This document shows positions 8,658 through 16,604 of a stretch of DNA of 64,000 nt, one piece after another. The stretch comes from an uncultured Collinsella sp. GTDB taxonomy: Bacteria; Actinomycetota; Coriobacteriia; Coriobacteriales; Coriobacteriaceae. The stretch is taken from the NCBI GenBank assembly GCA_937943045.1, contig CALEBN010000068.1, positions 110,674 to 174,673 of the forward strand. Reading direction: 5' to 3'. The translations under genes and the position numbers were made by a program. Within the stretch, counting starts at the first letter, position 1. Each line of letters opens with the position of its first letter. The notes beneath the pieces are model-generated. The model was not told where the DNA came from. It ran no database searches and saw only the letters and a list, made by a program, of their open reading frames with translations.

Positions 8658-9321
8658 GACATACCCCGTCTACTACCTCGAGGATGCAATGAACAACCTC
8701 GGCGACTGCTTTGACTATGCCGTTAACGATTATGGGGCAGAAGGATCGGAAGTTGCTGAACTCTTTTGCCTGAGCGGCGTAGCTCGCGAGTTCGAACGCG
8801 GCAACGCATGGGTAGTGTCGGGAAAATCGGGCGTTGAGCTATTCGCGCTTATCGCCGAAAGGTTGGGCTATCAATCAAGGCCGATGCCAAATCGAACCTA
8901 CCGATTCGAAAAGACACCGGAATATTGGACAGGCTGGATATTGGCATACCTTCAGTGGCGCCTAGGGGAGTCTTTCGAAGATTTGCTGCATGTCGTTCCA
9001 TTTGATGTGCTGCGCAGTCTGTACTACCCTTGGCATGAAGCCTCGGAGGAACGCGTGGCTCGCCTCGTCTGCGATATGGCGAAAAAAGCGTCCAGGCAAA
9101 CAAAACTTGCGTTAGCAAGAAAGAAGCTTAAGAAAACCCAACAAGACCTGGCATACGAATCAGGCGTATCGCTCCGCTCAATCCAAATGTACGAACAGCG
9201 CCAACGAAACATCAACGAAGCCTCGGTAACAACCGTAAGAGCTATAGCAAATACCCTCCACTGTAACATCGAAGACCTCCTAGAACCAGTCTTCGAATAC
9301 AAAGAAACCAGCGCAGCCTAA
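8623..9321 (+). CDS. XRE-family helix-turn-helix protein with N-terminal sensor-like domain
   Basis: A 232-residue protein. The last 70 residues form a Cro/CI-type helix-turn-helix (RKKLKKTQQDLAYESGVS followed by LRSIQMYEQ), which binds DNA. The first 150 residues (starting YPVYYLEDAMNNLGDCFDYA) form a separate conserved-looking domain of unknown role. The start at 8623 overlaps the upstream ORF; a later ATG at 8689 would cut into the YYLEDAM segment and is less likely. The small-gene/XRE pair recalls toxin-antitoxin loci, but no toxin fold is recognisable. Confidence 0.7.
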   Translation: MIQELTDCGPSRTYPVYYLEDAMNNLGDCFDYAVNDYGAEGSEVAELFCLSGVAREFERGNAWVVSGKSGVELFALIAERLGYQSRPMPNRTYRFEKTPEYWTGWILAYLQWRLGESFEDLLHVVPFDVLRSLYYPWHEASEERVARLVCDMAKKASRQTKLALARKKLKKTQQDLAYESGVSLRSIQMYEQRQRNINEASVTTVRAIANTLHCNIEDLLEPVFEYKETSAA

Positions 9322-9468
9322 ACCAATATATTGCCAAGGTTTGTATCTAGTAAGCGCTCCTTACCAGCAAGAGTCCCTACCAATAGATAGCGGCTTAAAG
9401 GGCCGAAATCGTATGAATGGCATTGCGACTTCCAAATGGGTGACTGCTGCTGAAAAGCTATAGAAATA
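9322..9468. other. Non-coding gap
   Basis: Between the XRE gene and the terminator of the convergent secreted-protein operon I see no ORF, repeat or hairpin. Confidence 0.5.
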
Positions 9469-9488
9469 GGGGCCGATTTAACGGCCCC
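9460..9488 (-). terminator. Terminator of the secreted-protein operon (minus strand)
   Basis: GGGGCCG (9469-9475) and CGGCCCC (9482-9488) form a 7-bp GC stem with a six-base loop. Read on the minus strand it is followed by TATTTCTA, a short U-rich tract. It lies 35 bases after the stop of the 34-aa membrane peptide. Confidence 0.7.
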
Positions 9489-9522
9489 AAGCATCGCATA
9501 AATGGCATATACGTTTTATCAA

Positions 9523-9627
9523 CTATTTCTTGTTTTTAACCCATTTGCAGATACGCCAAATAAGCACTCCGACGAGAATCCAAACGAGAGCGATCATAAT
9601 GTCTGAGCGTGCAGGAATTGGGATCAT
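9523..9627 (-). CDS. Small single-pass membrane peptide, 34 aa
   Basis: An ATG preceded by GAGGAAGTTCA (a clear ribosome binding site) opens a 34-residue peptide: a short polar N-terminus MIPIPARSD, a hydrophobic helix of about 17 residues (IMIALVWILVGVLIWRI) and a basic tail ending in four residues KNKK. It starts 24 bases after the stop of the secreted-protein gene and is followed by a terminator, so it looks like the last gene of a two-gene operon. The function is unknown; small toxic peptides and membrane-complex subunits have this form. Confidence 0.6.
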   Translation of the reverse strand: MIPIPARSDIMIALVWILVGVLIWRICKWVKNKK

Positions 9628-9651
9628 TGAACTTCCTCAATTGATGTGAGT

Positions 9652-10182
9652 CTAGTTTGCATAGGTGTGGAGCGTGCTGCCTTCCATGGTCGCTTGCAAC
9701 ACGGCGATACCGGACGTCATCCCCATCGATTCATAGTTGAGTCGATATGTCGCCTGTTTCGAGTTCCATATAAAGGACTCGTTAGTTACCGTACAGCCGA
9801 TAGTCGTATAGTTTTGTCCCCAAGCGCTGGTAATGAGCGAGTTCGCTATCTTGATCTTGAATTCGCGATAAATAAAAGGACTGTTGTAATAGATAGTCCA
9901 AGTTCCAGATGCGTTGTTGTAGTAACTGTCCCATATCAGGCTGGGTTCATTGGTTTTTTTAATTCCTATTACTGCAACGGTCCCATCCTTAAGCTTGATT
10001 TGATGAGACTGCTCGGGACCTTTCGTTAAATCAAAATCTTGGGTTGCGCCAGAAATTGCGACAGCATCGCTTTCTGCAGCATAAGCAGTCGAAGGGCTAA
10101 ACGAGAAACATATCGGTAATATCAAAAGTATCGAGAGGAAAAACGAAGCTTTGAGTGTGCGTAACACTTTGACCACCTCCAT
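9652..10182 (-). CDS. Secreted protein of unknown function, 176 aa
   Basis: The N-terminus is a typical Sec signal peptide: basic MEVVKVLRTLK, a hydrophobic core FFLSILLILPICFSF and a probable cleavage after AYA near residue 35. The mature part is about 140 residues, rich in Thr, Tyr and alternating hydrophobics, suggesting a beta-sandwich. Only one cysteine is seen in it (TIGCTV). AT-richer composition than its neighbours and the flanking direct repeats suggest acquisition by transfer. I cannot place it in a named family. Confidence 0.7.
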   Translation of the reverse strand: MEVVKVLRTLKASFFLSILLILPICFSFSPSTAYAAESDAVAISGATQDFDLTKGPEQSHQIKLKDGTVAVIGIKKTNEPSLIWDSYYNNASGTWTIYYNSPFIYREFKIKIANSLITSAWGQNYTTIGCTVTNESFIWNSKQATYRLNYESMGMTSGIAVLQATMEGSTLHTYAN

Positions 10183-10236
10183 ACTGCGATGCCTAGTTAA
10201 ATAGTAGCATAGATAAACAGTTTATTATGTAACCTA

Positions 10237-10251
10237 AAAAGCCCCTATCTG
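10237..10251 (+). repeat. 15-bp direct repeat, right copy
   Basis: AAAAGCCCCTATCTG, identical to 8373-8387. It marks the right boundary of the accessory island, just before the non-coding region downstream of thrB. Confidence 0.6.
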
Positions 10252-10316
10252 CCCGGCGCCCCTTCAAAGCGTGGGTCCCTGTAGACATCCTCAGCAAGGT
10301 AAACGCAGGGATGGTC

Positions 10317-10352
10317 GGGGTGTTCCCCTCAAAATTATTCCGCAGCGCGAAG
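10317..10352 (-). repeat. Probable decayed half-copy of the nested-hairpin element
   Basis: On the minus strand this reads CTTCGCG, TGCGGA, then an arm TTTTGAGGGGAACACCCC close to the 3' arm of the complete element at 10425 (TTTTCAGGGGAAGCCCC). The 5' half is missing. It lies 73 bases from the complete copy, in line with a degraded tandem duplicate. Confidence 0.4.
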
Positions 10353-10424
10353 GCCTCTCGTCTGTGGCTCCGTTGGAGCACAAGATTAAATCAGCGAATG
10401 CGATTATCCTGTCGAGGCTGCGCA

Positions 10425-10541
10425 GGCCCCCTTGGGGCTTCCCCTGAAAACAATCCGCAGATCGAATTGCCCCGTCGCGCGAAGCACACGACGGGGCAAT
10501 TCATGATCGAGGACGTTTTCAGGGGAAGCCCCAAGGGGGCC
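10425..10541 (-). repeat. Nested-hairpin element NH-A, downstream of thrB
   Basis: The outer arms are 27 bp and perfect (10425-10451 with 10515-10541). The inner arms are 14 bp and perfect (10464-10477 with 10489-10502), with an 11-nt loop TGTGCTTCGCG on the minus strand. In the sense of thrB the internal strands are GTCCTCGATCAT and GATCTGCGGATT. It starts 23 bases after the thrB stop. It shares its internal motif with the elements at 15870 and 25149. There is no clear T-tract. Confidence 0.8.
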
Positions 10542-10564
10542 GGTGAGAGCAATGAGGCAGGGCG

Positions 10565-11446
10565 CTACAGGTATTCGATCTGGGCGCCTTCCGTGTCGCA
10601 CGTCAGAATGTGCGTGTCGCACTTGGGGAACTGCTCGCGCAGCTTGACCTGCAAGAACTTTGCCACGATGGTATCGTCGGTCACAGCCATAAGGGTCGAG
10701 CCCGAACCGCTGATCCAGATGGTCTTGGCACCGCCGTTAAGGCAGGTGTCGCGCACGGCGTTGTAGTCGGGAATCAGACGGCGACGATAGGGTTCCTGGA
10801 TGCGGTCGTCATTGGCGGCGGCAATCAGGTCGAGGTCACCAGTCTCCAAGCCGCGCGTCATACCGGCGATGCGGCCCATCTGCCACACGGCGGTGGAGAG
10901 CGGAATCTCCTGCGGCACGACCTTGCGCGCCTCGCTCGTATGTACCTCGTAGGGCGGAATCACGGTAATAAAACGCAAGCGATCGCTCACCTCGTAGCGC
11001 AGGCATTGGGGGAGCGAATCGGTCGGCGTAAAGGAGCAGACGGCGCCGCCAAGGATGGCGGGAGCGACGTTATCGGGATGCCCCTCGACCTCGGTGGCGA
11101 TGCGGACGAGCTCGGCACGGTCGACGGTGTGGCCTGTCAGTGCGGCGGCGGCCATAATGCCGGCGACGACGCAGGTGGAGCTGGAACCCAGGCCGCGGGC
11201 GACGGGCACGTCGGTCTGAATGTCGATGGCAACGGGAAAAGCCGGCTCGCCCCAGGCGGCCAGAGCATCGACAAAGCTCACATAGACCAGGTTATTCTCG
11301 TTTTGGAACTCCTCGGGGCAGCCCGTGATGGTGAGCTTGTTGGCGCGCTCGAAGGTGAAGTGCGAGTAGAGGCTGACGGCCATGCCGAGGGTGTCGTAGC
11401 CAATGCCTAGGTTGGCGCTGGTTGCTGGGACGGTGATCTTGATCAT
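10565..11446 (-). CDS. thrB: Homoserine kinase
   Basis: A 293-residue GHMP kinase that phosphorylates L-homoserine for threonine synthesis. The N-terminal VPATSANLGIGYDTLG and the ATP-binding PVARGLGSSS motif at residues 81-90 are diagnostic. AGGAGG six bases before the ATG at 11446 sets the start; an upstream in-frame ATG at 11518 would read through a palindrome and is rejected. It lies behind thrC on the same strand, so the two probably form a thrC-thrB operon for the last two steps to threonine. Confidence 0.95.
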   Translation of the reverse strand: MIKITVPATSANLGIGYDTLGMAVSLYSHFTFERANKLTITGCPEEFQNENNLVYVSFVDALAAWGEPAFPVAIDIQTDVPVARGLGSSSTCVVAGIMAAAALTGHTVDRAELVRIATEVEGHPDNVAPAILGGAVCSFTPTDSLPQCLRYEVSDRLRFITVIPPYEVHTSEARKVVPQEIPLSTAVWQMGRIAGMTRGLETGDLDLIAAANDDRIQEPYRRRLIPDYNAVRDTCLNGGAKTIWISGSGSTLMAVTDDTIVAKFLQVKLREQFPKCDTHILTCDTEGAQIEYL

Positions 11447-11460
11447 GTGGGTCCTCCTGG

Positions 11461-11572
11461 GCGGGTCTGGCCGTTTAGTTCGCTGCTCGGGCAGTCCTGG
11501 CTCGCTCGGAAAGCACATTAAGTGCTTTCCGGCTCGTGCGGAACTCGCGACGAACTAAACGGCCAGACCCGC
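11461..11572. repeat. Large palindrome between thrC and thrB, NH-like
   Basis: Perfect 22-bp outer arms (11461-11482 with 11551-11572) enclose a perfect 10-bp inner hairpin with arms CGGAAAGCAC and GTGCTTTCCG (11507-11516, 11522-11531). Between the arms on the plus strand are GTCCT and TGCGGA, the invariant strings of the elements at 10425, 15870 and 25149, but the spacing differs and the orientation is antisense to the thr genes. It ends 15 bases upstream of the thrB start, so it lies in the thrB leader. Confidence 0.65.
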
Positions 11573-11647
11573 TCGCGTGCTCGTCATCATCCCGAAAGCT
11601 AAATAAAAAGAAGGTGCGCCGGCTTGCGCCGGCGCTTAATAAGGGGT

Positions 11648-13165
11648 TTAGTTGGTTGCCATCTTTTTTGCAGCCTGCTCTACGTAGCTGGCCATCTCGT
11701 CGACGTCGCAGACGTCTTCGAAGCGGACGGGCTTGGACTCGAGTTCGGCGAGCTGTGCCGGTGCGATCGTATTGGTGGCCTGCTCGAGCACGCGCATGGC
11801 TTCAAAATCATCCTCGGGAACGTCGAGGCCCAGGGCGTCGCAGCAGGCGCGCGGGAACTTGTAAGGGCTGGCGGTCGAAAGCAGCACGCGGGCCTTGGCG
11901 TCCTCGGCGGGGGCGACCTGCTCAAAGACGTGATAGCCGCAGGCGGTGTGCGGGTCGATCACGTAGCCGTTCGCGTCCCAGCAGCTCTTGATGGCAGCGC
12001 GAACCTCGTCTTCGCTGGCCCAACCGCAGCCAAAGACGCTCTGAATTTTTGCCAGCAGGTCGGCGGGAACCTCGTAGCGACCAGTCTGTGCCAACTGCTC
12101 CATAAGGCCGGCAACGAGCTCGCAGTCGCCATCGGACAGGAAGTACAGCATGCGTTCCAGGTTGGAGCTGATGAGGATGTCCATCGACGGCGAGATGGTC
12201 GTGAAGAACGGACGGTTGCGGTCGTAGACGCCGGTGGTCAAGAAGTCGGCGAGCACGTTGTTCTTGTCGCTCGCGACGATGAGCTTGGCGACGGGCAGAC
12301 CCATACGCTTGGCATAGTAGCCGGCCAGGATATCGCCAAAGTTGCCGGTCGGTACGCAGAACTCCACGGCGTCGCCGGCCTCGATGGCGCCGGCGCGCAG
12401 CAGCTGCGCATAGGCGGCAAAGTAGTAGACGACCTGCGGTACCAGACGGCCGACATTGATGGAGTTAGCGCTCGAAAGCACCGTGCCAGCGGCCTCCAGG
12501 CGCTCGGCAAGCTCCTTATCGGCAAAGATGCGCTTGACGGCACTCTGGGCGTCGTCGAAGTTGCCGCGGATGCCGCAGACGGCGACGTTGTCGCCCTCCT
12601 GCGTGGACATCTGCAGGTTCTGCACGCGGCTGACCTTGCCCTCGGGATAAAAGACGGTAATGCCCGTGCCCAGAGCATCGGCAAAACCAGCGAGTGCGGC
12701 CTTGCCCGTGTCGCCAGACGTGGCGGTGACGATCATGATGCGCTCGGCGCCGCCGTCCTTGGCAGAGGTGCGGGCCATCAGACGGGGGAGCATCTGCAGG
12801 GCGACGTCCTTGAAGGCGCTCGTGGGGCCGCCAAAGAGCTCCATCACATAGGTCTGAGGGGCGTCGGCGCCCGGTGCGGCGTCGAGTTTGACGAGCGGCG
12901 TAACCTCTCCACTCGCGAACGTGCCGCGGTATGCCTCGTCGACACACGCCGAAATTTCTTCGGCCGTGTAATCATTCAGTAACATTCCCAACACATCTTG
13001 AGCGATTTCAAAGTACGATTTATCTGCAAGCGAGCTGATATCGACCTGCTGGGTGCCGAGCTCGTCCGAGACAAACAAACCCCCGTCGGGAGCGATGCCG
13101 GTGCGGATTGCCACCTTACTTGAGCACGATAAAGTGCGTCCTCGTGTACTATGATAAGTTCCCAT
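11648..13165 (-). CDS. thrC: Threonine synthase
   Basis: A 505-residue PLP enzyme that converts O-phosphohomoserine to threonine. The PLP lysine is about Lys119 in GGPTSAFKDVALQ. The N-terminal YHSTRGR matches the long form of threonine synthase. The start at 13165 has GAGGAG about 10 bases upstream; a further ATG at 13210 lacks a good site. It is divergent from lysC, with 104 bases between the start codons, so the promoters of both genes lie in that gap. Confidence 0.95.
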   Translation of the reverse strand: MGTYHSTRGRTLSCSSKVAIRTGIAPDGGLFVSDELGTQQVDISSLADKSYFEIAQDVLGMLLNDYTAEEISACVDEAYRGTFASGEVTPLVKLDAAPGADAPQTYVMELFGGPTSAFKDVALQMLPRLMARTSAKDGGAERIMIVTATSGDTGKAALAGFADALGTGITVFYPEGKVSRVQNLQMSTQEGDNVAVCGIRGNFDDAQSAVKRIFADKELAERLEAAGTVLSSANSINVGRLVPQVVYYFAAYAQLLRAGAIEAGDAVEFCVPTGNFGDILAGYYAKRMGLPVAKLIVASDKNNVLADFLTTGVYDRNRPFFTTISPSMDILISSNLERMLYFLSDGDCELVAGLMEQLAQTGRYEVPADLLAKIQSVFGCGWASEDEVRAAIKSCWDANGYVIDPHTACGYHVFEQVAPAEDAKARVLLSTASPYKFPRACCDALGLDVPEDDFEAMRVLEQATNTIAPAQLAELESKPVRFEDVCDVDEMASYVEQAAKKMATN

Positions 13166-13269
13166 ATAACACTGCTCCTCGGATGCCTTGGTCCCAATCG
13201 GTGAAACCATGGTATCAGAGCGCGCAAAATAGGTTCGCAGAGGCTTTTTAGAAAGGTAACCTCCAGCCC

Positions 13270-14658
13270 ATGATTAAGATTGCCAAGTTTGGCGGCTCGT
13301 CGGTCGCCGACGCCGAACACTTCAAGAAGATCAAGGCCATCGTCGACGCCGACCCTGCCCGCCGTTTTGTGGTGGTTTCCGCCTGCGGTCGCCGCTTTAA
13401 GGGCGACACCAAGGTGACCGACCTGCTCTACCTGGTTAACGCGCACGTTAAGTATCACGTGTCGTGCGAGGAACTGCTCGAGGACATTGGCCAGCGCTAC
13501 TTTGATATTGCTGACGAGCTGGAGCTCACCTATCCCATCCGCGAGGAGTTCGCGGCCTTTGCCGAGCGCGCCCGCTCGGGCGGCTACTCCACCGAGGAGC
13601 TCGTAAGCCGTGGCGAGTACTTTACCGCCCGCCTGATGGCCGAGTACCTGGGCTTACCGTTCCTGGACGCCGCGACGGTTGTGGCGTTCCATCACGACGG
13701 TACGCTCAGCATGAATCGCACCTCCGAGCTGGTGCAGGAGTACGGTCAGCAGGGCGGCTTTGTTATGCCCGGTTTCTACGGCGCGACGCGCGAGGGCCAG
13801 ATCAAGCTGCTCGACCGTGGTGGCGGCGATATCTCGGGCTCGATTCTGGCCAAGTGCCTGGGCGCCGACCTGTACGAGAACTGGACCGACGTCTCGGGCT
13901 TCTATTCTGCCGATCCGCGTATTGTTCCCGAGGCTCAGCCCATTGCGCGCGTTACCTACGAGGAGCTGCGCGAGCTTTCGTACATGGGCGCAAGCGTCTT
14001 GCATGAGGAGGCTGTGTTCCCCGTGCGCGAGGCAGGCATTCCGCTGGTCATCAAGAACACCAATGCGCCGCAGGATCCCGGCACCATCATTAGCGAGACG
14101 GCCGACGAGGGCGAGGCAGAGCCCATCATTACCGGCGTGACCGGCAAGCGCGGTTTTGTCGCCATCAACGTGGCCCGCGACCGCACCAAGCCCCGCGTCG
14201 GCTTTATGCGCCGCGCGCTTTCGGTCTTCGAGCGCTATGACGTTTCCGTCGAGCACATGCCCACTGGTGTCGACCGCTTTGGCGCCGTGGTGCAGGAGCA
14301 GGATGTGCACGATTCGCTGTACTCGCTTGTGGGCGACATTCAGCAGGAGGTCGAGCCGCTCGAGATCGAGGTTGTCGAGGGCTTGGCGCTCATCGCGACC
14401 GTCGGCCGTAACCTGCGCGGCCGTGCGGGTATCTCGGGACATCTGTTTGGCATGCTTGGGCAGGCCGGCGTGAGTGTGCGTATGATTTCGCAGAGCTGCG
14501 ACGAGATCAACATCATTATCGGTGTCGAGGAGAAGGACTTCGACCTTGCGATTCGGACCATTTACCGTGCCTTCTCCGACGAGAACGGCATTGTGAAGGT
14601 CTCCGATCTGGAGGCTCCCGCGCCGGCCGATCCCGCTCTGGCCGCGCTCAAAAAGTAG
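13270..14658 (+). CDS. lysC: Aspartate kinase
   Basis: A 462-residue aspartokinase for the first step of Lys/Thr/Met synthesis. KFGGSSV at residues 6-12 is the catalytic N-terminal motif. After the kinase domain (about 1-300) come two ACT domains, including the segment GLALIATVGRNLRGRAGISG, that usually bind lysine or threonine for feedback control. The single-polypeptide form of about 460 residues is the monofunctional class. It lies upstream of asd, which uses its product. Confidence 0.95.
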   Translation: MIKIAKFGGSSVADAEHFKKIKAIVDADPARRFVVVSACGRRFKGDTKVTDLLYLVNAHVKYHVSCEELLEDIGQRYFDIADELELTYPIREEFAAFAERARSGGYSTEELVSRGEYFTARLMAEYLGLPFLDAATVVAFHHDGTLSMNRTSELVQEYGQQGGFVMPGFYGATREGQIKLLDRGGGDISGSILAKCLGADLYENWTDVSGFYSADPRIVPEAQPIARVTYEELRELSYMGASVLHEEAVFPVREAGIPLVIKNTNAPQDPGTIISETADEGEAEPIITGVTGKRGFVAINVARDRTKPRVGFMRRALSVFERYDVSVEHMPTGVDRFGAVVQEQDVHDSLYSLVGDIQQEVEPLEIEVVEGLALIATVGRNLRGRAGISGHLFGMLGQAGVSVRMISQSCDEINIIIGVEEKDFDLAIRTIYRAFSDENGIVKVSDLEAPAPADPALAALKK

Positions 14659-14668
14659 CGACTGCTCG

Positions 14669-14700
14669 GTAGATTTTTGGGTCATGTCTCAAAAATCTAC
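14669..14700 (+). terminator. Hairpin after lysC
   Basis: GTAGATTTTTG (14669-14679) pairs perfectly with CAAAAATCTAC (14690-14700). There is no T-tract after it on the plus strand, so it may be a weak terminator or a processing hairpin between lysC and asd. Confidence 0.45.
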
Positions 14701-14831
14701 GGCGGGGCGTTTCGTTTCGGTTTCGTTTCGACGGGGCGGGTTTCATGCCCGCCCTGTTCTTGTATAAACTGGCAACAATAATCGGCCTGCTCGGCGTGCG
14801 GGCAAAAGCCACAACCTTTAAAGGGGGAAGC

Positions 14832-15857
14832 ATGAAACAGTACACGGTTGCTATTTTGGGCGCGACGGGAGCCGTGGGCACCCAGATGCTCGAGTGCCTC
14901 AACGAGCAGGAGTTCCCGGTCGGCAAGCTCAAGCTGTTGGCAAGCGCACGCTCCGCGGGCAAGACCGTCGAGTTCCGCGGCGAGCAGATCGTGATTGAAG
15001 AGGCTTGCCCCGAGGCCTTTGAGGGCTGCGATATCGTGCTCGGCGCTGCCGGCGACGATATCGCCAAGGAGCTGCTGCCCGAGGCCGTCAAGCGCGGCGC
15101 CGTCGTGGTCGACAACAGCCACGCCTTCCGCATGGATCCCGAGGTGCCGCTGGTCGTGCCCGAGATCAATGCCGACGATATCAAGTGGCATCACGGCCTT
15201 ATCGCCAACCCCAACTGTGCGACCATTATCGGCCTGGTTCCCACCTGGCCGCTGCACCAGCTTGCCGGCGTAAAGCGCATGATCGTCTCGACGTACCAGG
15301 CGGCTTCGGGCGCTGGCGCTCCCGGTATGGTCGAGCTCGAGGCTCAGCTGGCCGCCCTGGGCCGCGGCGAGGAGATTCCCGAGCCGCGCGCGTTTGCCGC
15401 CCAGCTGGCGAGCAACCTGATTCCGCAGATTGGCGGCATCAAGGAGGAGGGTTTTACCTCCGAGGAGATGAAGCTGCAAAACGAGGGCCGCAAGATCATG
15501 CACCTGCCCGAGCTGCGCGTGAACTGCACCTGCGTGCGCGTGCCCGTGCTGCGTTCGCACTCCGAGAGCATCACGCTCGAGTTCGAGCGTGACATTACGG
15601 TTGACGAGGCCCGTGCTGCGCTGGCTGCCGCTCCCGGCGTCAAGCTGGTTGACGATATGGCTGCCGAGGATGCACACGACCGCTTCCCCATGCCGATGGA
15701 CACGTCCGACCAGGACCTGATCTGGGTCGGCCGCGTGCGTCGCGACATCTCGAACCCCGAGGCCGCGCGCGGTATCACCTTCTGGTGCTGCGGCGACCAA
15801 ATCCGTAAGGGCGCGGCAACCAACGCCGTCCAGATCGCTAAGCTGCTCTGCGAGTAG
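14832..15857 (+). CDS. asd: Aspartate-semialdehyde dehydrogenase
   Basis: A 341-residue NADPH-dependent enzyme that reduces aspartyl phosphate to the semialdehyde. GATGAVG at residues 10-16 binds NADP, and Cys129 in NPNCATI is the active-site nucleophile. AAGGGGGAAGC before the ATG at 14832 sets the start, removing a 29-residue extension. With lysC upstream it feeds homoserine to the divergent thr genes, and also the lysine and diaminopimelate branch. Confidence 0.95.
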   Translation: MKQYTVAILGATGAVGTQMLECLNEQEFPVGKLKLLASARSAGKTVEFRGEQIVIEEACPEAFEGCDIVLGAAGDDIAKELLPEAVKRGAVVVDNSHAFRMDPEVPLVVPEINADDIKWHHGLIANPNCATIIGLVPTWPLHQLAGVKRMIVSTYQAASGAGAPGMVELEAQLAALGRGEEIPEPRAFAAQLASNLIPQIGGIKEEGFTSEEMKLQNEGRKIMHLPELRVNCTCVRVPVLRSHSESITLEFERDITVDEARAALAAAPGVKLVDDMAAEDAHDRFPMPMDTSDQDLIWVGRVRRDISNPEAARGITFWCCGDQIRKGAATNAVQIAKLLCE

Positions 15858-15869
15858 TGTGACCTGTCC

Positions 15870-15999
15870 GGCGGGGGCCGGGCTTGGTTTTCAGAACGTC
15901 CTCGACCATGTGTGGCGCCTTGTCCTGCTCCTTCGGAGCCGCGGACAAGGCGCCACACTGGTCTGCGGAGTGTTCTGAAAACCAAGCCCGGCCCCCGCC
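15870..15999 (+). repeat. Nested-hairpin element NH-B, downstream of asd
   Basis: Perfect 28-bp outer arms (15870-15897 with 15972-15999) and perfect 16-bp inner arms (15910-15925 with 15943-15958). The 17-nt loop itself contains GCTCC-TTC-GGAGC. The internal strands in the sense of asd are GTCCTCGACCAT and TGGTCTGCGGAGT. It starts 12 bases after the asd stop. The arms share no sequence with copies NH-A and NH-C, but the internal motif does. Confidence 0.8.
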
Positions 16000-16263
16000 T
16001 GCGGTGACGCTGCTGCGAGCGGTCTGCGATGGGGCCGTTATTGGTTGGGGCCGCTGGGCTGATGTGGGGGGCGCGTGGCTGTTGCGGGCCCTGGTCCCGG
16101 CGGCGACCCCGGCGCTTCGCGCCTGCCGCCTTTTGGGACTGTGGAGCGCCGCCGGCAGCTGCGGCGCTGTTGCGCCTGCTGCCTGCGGGAACTTTGGGGT
16201 TGAGGCGGTAACTTTGGCGCGCCTGTGTTTGTTGCTTGTGAGGGCTTAGGGGTTGATGCGAAT
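16000..16263. other. GC-rich non-coding stretch with one hairpin
   Basis: No convincing gene is present. A hairpin pairs GTCCC-GGCGGC at 16094-16104 with GCCGCC-TTTT-GGGAC at 16125-16139. Open frames here on both strands look like GC-bias artefacts, without a ribosome binding site. Confidence 0.4.
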
Positions 16264-16444
16264 CGAAGGTGAATGGTTTTCCGGGAAGTGAACGACCTAT
16301 TTTGGACCCTTGAAGCATCGGCATATTTTGGCCGCCATTTCCTGCGGTTTTATCGCATGAATCCTGCTGTTTTGCAATTAAAAAATGCGGATGCTTCGGG
16401 GCCCTAGTTTTACTCGTCCACTTCTCGGAAAACCATTCACCTTC
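16264..16444. repeat. 181-bp nested palindrome, ATAAAACCGCAGG family, copy 1
   Basis: The 27-base outer arms (16264-16290 and 16418-16444) pair with one mismatch. Inside, GAAGCATC (16312-16319) pairs with GATGCTTC (16389-16396), with neighbouring A/T-rich complementarity. The central part holds ATAAAACCGCAGG on the minus strand (16341-16353), a 13-mer that recurs in the palindrome at 23594. Confidence 0.65.
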
Positions 16445-16604
16445 GTTTTTGCCGGACATCGTTTTGGGCGTTGCGACTCGGTATCGGCCGATATTGAGAG
16501 GGAAAACGCCCTCTCTTGGACAATCGAGTCTGTCCGGACGCATCTGCGGGAGTTGTCTGCACAATTCGCGGTATTATGGAGCGGAGTTTTGAAAGGAGCC
16601 GCTG

